Translations under genes and position numbers: made by a program
Assembly: GCA_947651225.1 (NCBI GenBank)
Contig: CANSYK010000008.1
Coordinates: 20,067 to 84,066, forward strand
Reading direction: 5' to 3'
From: an uncultured bacterium
GTDB lineage: Bacteria; Bacillota; Clostridia; Lachnospirales; Lachnospiraceae
Length of the DNA stretch: 64,000 nucleotides
Shown: positions 52,646 to 61,221 of the stretch, piece by piece
How positions within the stretch are numbered: position 1 is the first letter of the stretch
Layout of the letters: every line of letters begins with the position of its first letter
Notes under the pieces: generated by a model
The model's database searches: none
Told to the model about the DNA's origin: nothing
Seen by the model: the letters and a program-made list of their open reading frames with translations, nothing else

Positions 52646-52792
52646 ATGGGAATGACTGACAGCCAGTTCAAAGGCTTTATCCGATTTGTTTTAGATGACA
52701 TAAAAGAAGTACTGGAAAACATGCCAGATAGCAAAGAAAAGGAAAAACTGCAAAAAGTAGCGGACAATCTGCAACAGACTCTTGAAGATTAA
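52646..52792 (+). CDS. Small conserved helical protein
   Basis: 48 residues from ATG 52646 after AGGTGATTGC. MGMTDSQFKGFIRFVLDDIK, then EVLENMPDSKEKEKLQKVAD resembles small uncharacterised proteins of clostridia and their phages that begin MTDxQF. It is acidic and helical with no membrane segment. It has its own promoter and a hairpin after it. Function unknown. Confidence 0.65.
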   Translation: MGMTDSQFKGFIRFVLDDIKEVLENMPDSKEKEKLQKVADNLQQTLED

Positions 52793-52797
52793 TCAAT

Positions 52798-52838
52798 AAA
52801 TTTCCCCGCAACAGGCCAGAATGCGTTGCGGGGAAATT
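52798..52838. terminator. Hairpin between the small protein and the coiled-coil gene
   Basis: AATTTCCCCGCAAC (52799-52812) with GTTGCGGGGAAATT (52825-52838), 14-bp perfect arms. It lies between convergent genes; the T-run is poor on both sides. Confidence 0.65.
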
Positions 52839-52863
52839 CATTCTCACAATCTGCAAACATGCT

Positions 52864-54144
52864 CTAAGCTTCTGTGAATGATTCCTCTTTCCCTTTGCCA
52901 ATATATTCCTGGACAATTTGAAGCAGCTCCTCCTTATTTTCCGGATTTTCTCTGATTACGGCATTAATATTCTGCAAAAAATCATTTTTTACCTTTTCAT
53001 TATACTCAATCCGCTCTCTAAGAATCTGGCGCTGTGCATTTAATTTATGGCGGATTTCAACCATTTCACGGCTGTCTGCAATTGCAATCGCCTGTCCAAT
53101 CCAGATTTCACAGTCCATTACCTGCATTCCCATTAACATTTTTATAAGATGGTCACAATAAAAATTTAACTGCTCCGTATTTTCCCGGAATTTCCGCTCA
53201 TACTCTTTAGCACGGACATATTCATTCCAGAGGTGTTCAAATTCTGCCGCACTGGTCACACCAAATTTTTCCCTGCTATAATCCAGAAGATTCCGGTTAT
53301 TAACATATTTTATTTTTACTCGGTTGAGTAAACTGATTGCCTTATCTGTTTTGCGGTCAGCAAGTGTCATATCCCTGCGATTCCGGTTTGATTCTACAAA
53401 AATCACCGTTGACGAAATGGCAGCAAGAAAAATTGTACCAAGATACGGCAGTGTCATATCCACTTCTAAAGCATAATATACTGTAACAAATAATATAAAC
53501 AGAGATACAATTAACACAATCAAAACCTTTGCCATATTTTTCAAAGAATTCTGTTTTTCTATGATTTCCTGCTTTTCCTCCCGCAGCTTCTTTTTTTCTT
53601 CATAAAGTTTATCAATATCCCCCTCAATGGCTTTCTGGTATACTTCTGCCTCATACATCCTTTTGATCTCATCCACCAGTTCATTTTCATAAGGTTCAAA
53701 ACGCCGGATTACAGCATCGGATATTGTAAGATTTCGGTTCTTATAGCGGTTTCTCTCATTTGTCAGCTTCACAATATTACTTGCGGCACTGAGAAGATGC
53801 TTTTTGTCCTCTCCCTCTGCCCGGTCGATTTTTTGGATATCAAGCAGCGAATCCGTCACTCCCTGGTATTCTTTCCGAATACTTCCAATCTGCCTATCCG
53901 CCTCCTGAATTCCCTGACAGCACTCTGTTACATAACGTTTCTGGTCACTTTTCCCAGAGGGCTTAAGCTGCTCTGTCTGGTACATCTCCTCGTTATACTC
54001 TGCCTCTTCCTTTTGTTCAGGCGGCGCAGCCGATACTTCCTTCTGTTCTGCCTTCTTCTGTTCCCGGATAGTATCCAGTTTTTCCTGGATTTCCCGTTCT
54101 AATGCTTCCTGCTGCCGTTTTTTCCTTCTATTCCAAAATGCCAT
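52864..54144 (-). CDS. Coiled-coil membrane protein of the DUF5716/5717 cluster
   Basis: 426 residues. A basic N-terminus (MAFWNRRKKRQQEALEREIQ) and long charged coiled coils (residues about 5-200) precede two membrane segments near residues 215-260 (VLIVLIVSLFILFVTVYYAL and LPYLGTIFLAAISSTVIFVE), followed by another coiled coil of about 150 residues. I recognise no family. It is last in a four-gene run and could tether the complex to the membrane; that is inference. Confidence 0.65.
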   Translation of the reverse strand: MAFWNRRKKRQQEALEREIQEKLDTIREQKKAEQKEVSAAPPEQKEEAEYNEEMYQTEQLKPSGKSDQKRYVTECCQGIQEADRQIGSIRKEYQGVTDSLLDIQKIDRAEGEDKKHLLSAASNIVKLTNERNRYKNRNLTISDAVIRRFEPYENELVDEIKRMYEAEVYQKAIEGDIDKLYEEKKKLREEKQEIIEKQNSLKNMAKVLIVLIVSLFILFVTVYYALEVDMTLPYLGTIFLAAISSTVIFVESNRNRRDMTLADRKTDKAISLLNRVKIKYVNNRNLLDYSREKFGVTSAAEFEHLWNEYVRAKEYERKFRENTEQLNFYCDHLIKMLMGMQVMDCEIWIGQAIAIADSREMVEIRHKLNAQRQILRERIEYNEKVKNDFLQNINAVIRENPENKEELLQIVQEYIGKGKEESFTEA

Positions 54145-54155
54145 GCTGCCTCCAT

Positions 54156-54995
54156 TTATACACTAATCTGTTTGCGGTATTCATTCTTCCAGTCTGCAAT
54201 ATAAGAATGTACCTTATTATAATATTCTTCCACAGAACCGTTTTTTACCAAATCACGAAGCTTTTCAATCTGCCGGACAGACTTTTCTGCTGCGCACATT
54301 TCAACTGCTCTCTGATATTCCTTCTCCCACTGTTCCAGTTTTTCCTCCGAAAGAGCCAGATCTTTTGTCAACTTTTTATAGCCTTCCACATCCTTGCAAA
54401 GACGGAGGGAGAAAAGACACTGTGACAAAGATTCTTCCCGGTTATTTTTCTCATATGCTTTTAAATAAAGTTCCGATGCTTTATGAAATTCACCAATCTG
54501 GGCATATGCAACCCCCATATTATGGAAAATATCGCCATAGACGGAAGCCTCTGCCTGAAGAATTTCATCGCTTTCAAAAATCCGTTCATATTCTTCCAAT
54601 GCTTTCTCATAAGAATGGCAGTGTAAGAAATTATCCCCTTTATACTTCCTCCTTGCATATGCTGGAAGCGTATCCAGATCATCTATTATCTTAATTAACT
54701 CTTTAATCTCTTCTTCTTCGTAATAATCACAACTGCAGCAAATCGTAACGACAATATCCTTGATATTATATTGCTCCTGAACCAATCGTTCCAGCTTATC
54801 CGCCGTTTCTTCCATATGAAGTTCATTGCGGAGCCACAGAACAAATTCCCTGTCAAACACCTCTTCCTGCATCATGTATATATTATGGCTGATATAATAA
54901 CACACTTCTTCTATGGAATATACATTTGTCTTTGTCAGCCGAAAATGGTATGGCTCTTTTGCAATGCAGCCGCTGCATTGAATTAATTTTCCCAT
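54156..54995 (-). CDS. TPR-like protein of the DUF5716/5717 cluster
   Basis: 279 residues. The N-terminus starts MGKLIQCSGCIAKEPYHFRL with a CxxC, possibly a zinc or disulfide site. Residues about 150-215 contain TPR-like repeats (YGDIFHNMGVAYAQIGEFHK, then ASELYLKAYEKNNREESLSQ). The C-terminus is helical. The gene lies 11 bp after the DUF5716 gene and 11 bp before the coiled-coil gene. TPR repeats suggest a protein-binding role. Confidence 0.65.
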   Translation of the reverse strand: MGKLIQCSGCIAKEPYHFRLTKTNVYSIEEVCYYISHNIYMMQEEVFDREFVLWLRNELHMEETADKLERLVQEQYNIKDIVVTICCSCDYYEEEEIKELIKIIDDLDTLPAYARRKYKGDNFLHCHSYEKALEEYERIFESDEILQAEASVYGDIFHNMGVAYAQIGEFHKASELYLKAYEKNNREESLSQCLFSLRLCKDVEGYKKLTKDLALSEEKLEQWEKEYQRAVEMCAAEKSVRQIEKLRDLVKNGSVEEYYNKVHSYIADWKNEYRKQISV

Positions 54996-55006
54996 AGGCT
55001 ACTCCT

Positions 55007-56269
55007 TTATACCGTAATATACCGCTCCCAGACACGGTTACTGGAAGGGCAGTACTCACCAAATCCATTGTCCTTTAATGTAACAATACAGGTATGGCTG
55101 TCTGCAAAACGAATTCGTATGGTAAACCGGGTCATTTTATTCTTTCTGCCCGCAAATCCGCTTAAAGAAAGCATATGTGCCCTTATTTCATGCTTTAATA
55201 CATCCTGAATCGTTATCCTGATTTCCTCTTCTTCATCCGGAATCACATCAATACTGCTGTCTACCTCACTCCAGAGCGCCCCTGCCTTTACAAGCAATAC
55301 ATCTTGTATACTGGCATCACAGTATACACGGAGAAGTACATTGCAGGCAATCATATCTTCATCCAGAAAAAGGCACTGCTCTAACTTTCCCTCACCTGCC
55401 ATTTCCCTTGCCGCATAACAGGCGCCCTTTGTAAAAAGGTTCTGCCCCCTGAAAACTCTCCTTCCAACGCAAAGTTCTTTTAGCGCCTCTTCTGCCCAGG
55501 CGCCTTCAAATCCCTTCCCTGTCACATAAACGGTTGTCACAAGCTGCTTGTAAAGCGCTGTATTAGCAGCATTTGAAAAAGCATAGGAAATATGGGACGC
55601 CCCCTCTTTTTCCAAAGCCGCCCAGTCAATTCCATCTGAAAGGTCTTTCTGTATCACCCCAACAATATACGGAACCGTCTTTTTATCAATATCAATCTGG
55701 GAATACAAAAGCCTGTTGTTTTCCATTTCAAAAAGCCCTACATTATGCGCCCACAATTCTTTTGGCTGGCTGACCGCATAATACATATAACTTTGCCTGT
55801 AATTTTGAAGAACAAAACCTCCCTTTGGAAGCCCCAGCTCGTCACAAATCGCAGTCAGATAATCCTTTAACCGTTCCTCCCGTTTTGCCACAGTAACGAC
55901 AAGTTTGCGAATCCTGTCTGCCGGGTAGTATTCTTTTAAAAGGCTCAGTAGTTTTACGATAAAACGCTTTAGCACCTGATAGCTCTTTACCGAATATCTG
56001 CCTATCGTAATTTTTTCCTCCTGCAAAATATCTGTCAGAAGATGACGCAGACAAATTACCTCTTCCTGTTTCGCATATTCTTCATCGATCCAGTACCACT
56101 CCCCTTTTAATGGATTGACAGCTAAAGCGGTAGGAATTTCATATACTCTTTTTCCATGTATCTTTCTCCCAATCGGAACTGGCTCATATGACACAAAGTC
56201 AAAACAAGTCATCTGGGTATTCTCCTCTCCCAAATCAATTCCCACCAACAGCTTTCTTTCCTCTTCCAC
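55007..56269 (-). CDS. DUF5716 protein, actin/Hsp70-like ATPase fold
   Basis: 420 residues from GTG 56269. KLLVGIDLGEENTQMTCFDF resembles the phosphate-1 loop of actin/Hsp70 ATPases, and VYVTGKGFEGAWAEEALKEL then RRVFRGQNLFTKGACYAARE resembles the adenosine-side GG motif followed by the last helix. I know this as DUF5716, which travels with DUF5717 in Lachnospiraceae; no function is published that I know of. The fold implies ATP-driven switching or assembly, which is inference. Confidence 0.75.
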   Translation of the reverse strand: MEEERKLLVGIDLGEENTQMTCFDFVSYEPVPIGRKIHGKRVYEIPTALAVNPLKGEWYWIDEEYAKQEEVICLRHLLTDILQEEKITIGRYSVKSYQVLKRFIVKLLSLLKEYYPADRIRKLVVTVAKREERLKDYLTAICDELGLPKGGFVLQNYRQSYMYYAVSQPKELWAHNVGLFEMENNRLLYSQIDIDKKTVPYIVGVIQKDLSDGIDWAALEKEGASHISYAFSNAANTALYKQLVTTVYVTGKGFEGAWAEEALKELCVGRRVFRGQNLFTKGACYAAREMAGEGKLEQCLFLDEDMIACNVLLRVYCDASIQDVLLVKAGALWSEVDSSIDVIPDEEEEIRITIQDVLKHEIRAHMLSLSGFAGRKNKMTRFTIRIRFADSHTCIVTLKDNGFGEYCPSSNRVWERYITV

Positions 56270-56344
56270 TTACTTTCCCCCTTATGTCCAGGAACGGCTT
56301 AAAAAGCATTTGCTTAACCGTTCCCTGTCTTTTTATCAGAGCTG

Positions 56345-59300
56345 CTATTCCATCGGTTTAAAAAGCATATTTACGCACTCTTTTAACTCCACATACTCCT
56401 TCATCAGGTCAATCAAAGTCCCTTCCTCATTCATCTCCTGTGCAATCATCATCAGGTTCAGCATATGGTAACGGCTGCCAGTCCTTTCATGATCCATCGT
56501 TTCATCAAAACTGACACTGACCTCTTTAACGACCTTTTCCCCCTCTTTATGCACCTCTGAAATATAATACTGTAAAACTTCATCTTGAAACAGCACAAAC
56601 TCTTTTACACGGATTCCACAGAAAATATCACGCATCGTCTCTGTAACATATTCTCCCGTTTCATAACTGGAAGAAATGGAGTAGCGAATTTTTACTTCAT
56701 ATTCTGGATTTGTAATATATTCCACATAACATTCATCCAAAATGTGTACCGGAAGTGATACTTTACCATAAAATTCCCGGAAAAAAGGAAATACCATCTT
56801 TTGCTCATACAACTTATTAATATTATAATCCGCAAACTGGGCTTCCTCTGGTGTCAAATCCTTCTTCTGGCTCAGATATTTCAGCACTGCGACCATACAA
56901 AAAATGTTGTCCTGCATCTGCACTTCCTTATAAAAATAGGAAAATGCCTTATCTGGAACCACCCAGTTATGAACCAGATATTTATAGGCAATAAATTTCA
57001 TAAATGCCCAGAGCAGCCGTTTATCTTTCCCATTTTCATAATAATCATAGAAAACTTCATATATCTCTGGCGATACTTCCTCCGAAAAAACACTCTGCCC
57101 CAAAATGCGCCCTGAAAAATCTGCCATTTCAATCGAAAAACCATTGGCATATTTCCAAATCTGTACCATCTCCTGAACACTTCCAGAAAAATAACGGCAC
57201 AAATAACGCATCATATTTTCATCAAAATTCCCTGTCTGGAAAATGTAATGCGCAAGCTTTACAAGGCTGACATCTTCCCGCTCTATCTCTTGCGCAAATG
57301 TGTCTGAAGATATTTTTAAAAGCCTTTTTCCCTCAATATCCCTGTAACCAAACCGTAAAATCCCCTCCATTGCCTTATCAAAAAAGCGGCGGATAGCGCA
57401 ATACTCAACAAACTGAGTCCGGTCTGCCGGATTGACTAAAGACCAGTCCAGTTTTTCCAGGGTTGCGTCTAAAAGCTCTCCCTCAAAATTATCAAAATAA
57501 TAACGTACAAGAGAACAAAACGCCTTTCGGTAATGATATTTGCTTAAATTGGGAATATCTAACACACGCCGCCTAATTTCCATAATATCTTTTCCATGCT
57601 GATTCAAACGCTCTGCCTTATCATATAAATATAGAAGCAATTGATAATCATCACCGTTTTCTTTAAAACATTTTTCTGCGAGAAAATCCAGTTGAAGTAA
57701 CTTATTTGCCGTATAGTCAATCGACGATGCATATCGGTTATCCAGTTGATCCGCCAGAAAAATGCGATAATGTTCTGTAAAAATACGCACAATCGCCTTT
57801 CCATTCTGAAATGGAACAAACTCTTCTCCAGACAGTTCACGATGCGTCACATAAACACCAACAATATCTGGATTTTCACAGATAATTTCATGGCAGAACA
57901 TCACAGCCGGAAGCTGTTTTGCAACCTTCTCATTAATCCACTCCTCCTGAATGAACTCTTCATACAAAACCGCAAGATTGTTGCTAATTTTCCCTGACGC
58001 AAGTTGCCATAAAGTAAATTCTTCCATTACGGAACAATAAGACCGATACGTTTCTCCCAATTTTTTCTTATTCTGCACGACATAGGCATACAACATTGCT
58101 TTTTTTGCCACAGTCAAATGATTGTCATACAAAAAGTATAAAAGGGTACTGTTCTTAAACTGAATTTTCCGGTTCTCATCAAGAGAATACATATAATATT
58201 CATACAAATCTGTCAGTTTCAGATTGTGCTCAATCCCAAGTTCATACCAGCGGAATGCCTCATGGGCTGTCACCTGTCCCAACATCAAAAACTTACAGAT
58301 GGCAACCAGAATTTCTTCTTCCTGGAATTCCTCATACAGCACACACATATCCTGACAAACTATTTTAGAATATTCCCGCATTCTTCCCGCAAGATAACAG
58401 TAGCGCAAAGCGACCTCTTTTTCCACATATTTCTGTTTTACGCCCCAGTGAATTGCCCTGCGGACACCCTCTGTCAGCTCTGTCATAAAATCCGGCGTAT
58501 CATTTAAAATACTGCAAACCTCTAAATAAAGTATCGGACTGTTGCAGGAATATTGAAGCTGTTTTACAATATCTTCATATTTTTTCCGCTCCAGGCGATA
58601 ATTTGGCGACAAATAAATCAAAAACCACAAAAGCCTCCAGTCGTATGGATTCTTCTGATAATATGACTCAATTTCCTGTACACATTTCATAACCTCTGCG
58701 TCATCATCTTCCCATAAACCTTTCAGATATAAATAGGCACAATAATAGATAATGTCTTTTTCCCACAGCTCATCTTTTTGTCTCTCTAAAAAGGCCAGTC
58801 CATTTTTCACAGCCTGATCCCTGTGTTCCATAATACCAAGATGGACCTTAAAAAGAACGGACAAGACGCTTGGCCCCTCCTTTTCCATTACATAGACACT
58901 ATCACCAATTGTTTTCAGATATGTCTCATGGTCAATACGCCCCATGCAAAAATCCAGATAGCTAAGCGTCAGGTCATACCGCCTTTTCTGCTGCTCCTTT
59001 TCTTTTCCCTCATCTACACCGGCTTCCCCTGCCTTATGGGCAGTCACCATAATTTCAATCTTCTGGCGAACAGAGGAAACCGTAATCCTGGCATAATTCT
59101 GTCCTGGAAGCATCTTCTCTATATCAACTAAAAATGACATTGGATAATTATTTCCCATAAAATCGTCTGTCCAGATAATTTTATGTTCTGGCACAACAAA
59201 AGCGCTGTCAGACTGAATATGATACTCCCCAAATCCCCAGTTATTTTTTGTAATAATAAATTTATCTTTAAAACTCTGTTTGCAGTTCTCATATTGAAAA

Positions 59301-59896
59301 TTTGTCTTATCTATTGAAAGGTGAATCGGAAGCTTTTTGTGAATAGCAATCAGAAACTCTTCCATTGCCATTCCCTTGCTTGTCCCTTTCACCAGACCCC
59401 TGTACAGAGCTATATTAGCATTATCACGGTATAAAAAAACTTCCTCAAAGTTGCTTTTTCGAAAAAGTTTGGCAGCCTCTTCCGGATATTCCCGTGCCAG
59501 ATTTGTAAAATGAAACAAATCCCTGAGCTTTCCTGAAGATGCTTCACAAAATGGAACACCTGCCAAAGCAGAAAAAGGCAGTTTCTTTGTCCCATAATCT
59601 GTAACTATTGTAACATTTCCTTTTATCATGTCTCCTGGTAACAATGACTCACCATGAAAAACATACTTTATTTCGTTAGAACTCCCCTGAAAAAAACGCT
59701 CCGTAAACTCCAGAAAATGGCAATCGGTACTCACTTCGCCCTTCATTTCAACTTCCATTTCGTTGAAGACAATAAAAACACCCTCACTGCATTCTCCAGC
59801 ATTGACTTTAATCGAAAACTCTGCTGGCGATACATTGAGAGCCAAACTGCCATATTCAAAAATACCTTTTGCTGCCTGATAGACTTTTTCTCTCAT
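56345..59896 (-). CDS. DUF5717 giant protein
   Basis: 1183 residues, the longest gene here, ATG after GGAGG. The first 300 residues are beta-rich, Ig-like segments (NVSPAEFSIKVNAGECSEGV; PGDMIKGNVTIVTDYGTKKL; PGQNYARITVSSVRQKIEIM). Residues about 310-1000 are helical, many Tyr/Leu/Glu-rich helix pairs like a TPR superhelix; the last 100 are again beta-like. No signal peptide or membrane segment, so cytosolic. It matches DUF5717 in my knowledge. First gene of the cluster; likely scaffold. Confidence 0.75.
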   Translation of the reverse strand: MREKVYQAAKGIFEYGSLALNVSPAEFSIKVNAGECSEGVFIVFNEMEVEMKGEVSTDCHFLEFTERFFQGSSNEIKYVFHGESLLPGDMIKGNVTIVTDYGTKKLPFSALAGVPFCEASSGKLRDLFHFTNLAREYPEEAAKLFRKSNFEEVFLYRDNANIALYRGLVKGTSKGMAMEEFLIAIHKKLPIHLSIDKTNFQYENCKQSFKDKFIITKNNWGFGEYHIQSDSAFVVPEHKIIWTDDFMGNNYPMSFLVDIEKMLPGQNYARITVSSVRQKIEIMVTAHKAGEAGVDEGKEKEQQKRRYDLTLSYLDFCMGRIDHETYLKTIGDSVYVMEKEGPSVLSVLFKVHLGIMEHRDQAVKNGLAFLERQKDELWEKDIIYYCAYLYLKGLWEDDDAEVMKCVQEIESYYQKNPYDWRLLWFLIYLSPNYRLERKKYEDIVKQLQYSCNSPILYLEVCSILNDTPDFMTELTEGVRRAIHWGVKQKYVEKEVALRYCYLAGRMREYSKIVCQDMCVLYEEFQEEEILVAICKFLMLGQVTAHEAFRWYELGIEHNLKLTDLYEYYMYSLDENRKIQFKNSTLLYFLYDNHLTVAKKAMLYAYVVQNKKKLGETYRSYCSVMEEFTLWQLASGKISNNLAVLYEEFIQEEWINEKVAKQLPAVMFCHEIICENPDIVGVYVTHRELSGEEFVPFQNGKAIVRIFTEHYRIFLADQLDNRYASSIDYTANKLLQLDFLAEKCFKENGDDYQLLLYLYDKAERLNQHGKDIMEIRRRVLDIPNLSKYHYRKAFCSLVRYYFDNFEGELLDATLEKLDWSLVNPADRTQFVEYCAIRRFFDKAMEGILRFGYRDIEGKRLLKISSDTFAQEIEREDVSLVKLAHYIFQTGNFDENMMRYLCRYFSGSVQEMVQIWKYANGFSIEMADFSGRILGQSVFSEEVSPEIYEVFYDYYENGKDKRLLWAFMKFIAYKYLVHNWVVPDKAFSYFYKEVQMQDNIFCMVAVLKYLSQKKDLTPEEAQFADYNINKLYEQKMVFPFFREFYGKVSLPVHILDECYVEYITNPEYEVKIRYSISSSYETGEYVTETMRDIFCGIRVKEFVLFQDEVLQYYISEVHKEGEKVVKEVSVSFDETMDHERTGSRYHMLNLMMIAQEMNEEGTLIDLMKEYVELKECVNMLFKPME

Positions 59897-60021
59897 AGTT
59901 CCTCCAAAATATATATTATCTCCTGATAGGTAAAATCATTAATGAGTATATCACTTTTCCCTACTACTTTTCAAGTCAGAGCCTGCTGTCTTAAGATATA
60001 TTTCAATATAATTGATTTCCA

Positions 60022-60040
60022 GTTACGATTCACGGCTGTT
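60022..60040. repeat. MITE left-end relic
   Basis: GTTACGATTCACGGCTGTT matches the end of the element 187 bp further on at 60209. TTCGCATGAAGCTTAGGATAG after it is decayed core. Confidence 0.55.
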
Positions 60041-60208
60041 TTTTCGCATGAAGCTTAGGATAGTTCCTTAGAGCGTGAATCCTGACAATTTCTACCAGTC
60101 ATTTTTACATATGTAAAACAGGGGAATCACAGAAATTATAGAGCAGACACATACTTTTTTAAGTAATATCATTATAATCTAAAAAATCCATAAAAGAATC
60201 GAAAAATT

Positions 60209-60400
60209 GTTACGATTCACGGCTGGTTTTAGAAAATAATCAAACACGCTCTGGCACGTAAGAGGGTGATTATTTTCTAAAACCAGCGTGTAGGCTGTTC
60301 TAAATATCATAAGAAAAACAAAAGCTGCTGGTTTTGCAGCGCCAGACGGCATAGCTGGATGGTTTTTCGCATGATATTTAGAATAGCCGTGAATAGTAAC
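60209..60400. mobile_element. Full-length MITE-like element, opposite orientation
   Basis: 192 bp from GTTACGATTCACGG (60209-60222) to CCGTGAATAGTAAC (60387-60400). It holds the same two stems as 45831-46025 but inverted: first GGTTTTAGAAAATAATCA with TGATTATTTTCTAAAACC around a CACGCTCT core, then GGCTGTTCTAAATATCAT with ATGATATTTAGAATAGCC around the CAGACGGCATAGCTGG core. No coding capacity. Confidence 0.8.
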
Positions 60401-60440
60401 TAAAAATTAAGTTATATCGTCTTATATTTCCAAATTTTCC

Positions 60441-60716
60441 TTGCACTGCTACAGCAATTATGCTACAATGAATGTTGAGAAAATTCAAGAACATTTAGTG
60501 GTGTACCACCTGACACTGTTGGCGCAGTGTCAGGCAGGGATGGTAACTAGGGTACCACACAATACAGTTTATCACTGCGATACACACGAGATTATTATAT
60601 TATATTTCGGCTATAATTACAACTTCTTTGTCTTGTGTGCGGTGTAACTGTAGACTTTCGTTATATACAACGAGGTGTAAGTGTGGACGCATACTGACAC
60701 CTCGTTCTTGGTTTTC
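60441..60716 (+). ncRNA. Candidate structured non-coding RNA 1, with promoter and terminator
   Basis: TTGCAC (60441-60446), 17 bp, TACAAT (60464-60469). From about 60476 the RNA shows a stem GTGGTGTACC (60498-60507) with GGTACCAC (60551-60558) enclosing a perfect 9-bp hairpin (60510-60518 with 60525-60533), a long stem from ACAGTT (60564) and CACACGAG (60583) to CTTGTGTG (60632) and AACTGT (60646), then a terminator ACGAGGTGT (60670-60678) with ACACCTCGT (60697-60705) and a T-rich tail. No open frame of note. I do not recognise the class; a 6S-like RNA is one idea. Confidence 0.6.
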
Positions 60717-60726
60717 TCACCGATTC

Positions 60727-60978
60727 CTCCAGTGGCAGCTTATTTTACCACTGGAGCGTATGTAAAACGTCTGTTAGAACCTGTATACTATCTACTTTTT
60801 ATGATCTGGCAAAGTATGGTAGTGTGCCAGGAATGTTTTTATTGCGCTTTCGGGAATTTGTGAGAAACCAGGGTTTTAATGCTAAAACTATGGTTTTATT
60901 CTTGTGCCCGCTATACTGCGGCATAGCTCCATTACCTCAAAGGAGCCTGGTCAGAATATACCATAGTTTTCTTTTTTC
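60727..60978 (+). ncRNA. Candidate structured RNA 2
   Basis: CTCCAGTGG (60727-60735) with CCACTGGAG (60748-60756), CTGGCA (60806-60811) with TGCCAG (60825-60830), and an 11-bp perfect stem 60884-60894 with 60960-60970 (AAAACTATGGT motif) closed over a GC-rich inner hairpin and followed by CTTTTTTCTC. It may be a second RNA or the 3' part of a longer one. No clear promoter of its own. 60979-61221 has nothing more I can name. Confidence 0.45.
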
Positions 60979-61221
60979 TCTGGATTCTAATATACATATA
61001 CTCTCCAGTCCATTTTAAGGAATGTCCAACAGGAAATAGTGTAAAAATAAGGATTACAAATAATGACAACAGGAATTTTAACGGCAAAGGTTGGGAGGTG
61101 ATGCACTGCTGCAACATTCAGAAACCCTATTGGCTTCTGTTTCTGGTTCCTGAACCCCTGCAGATATTCCTGTCGTAAAATCCTGGAAGTATGTGACAAC
61201 AGTAAAAGGAGGAAAATTTTT

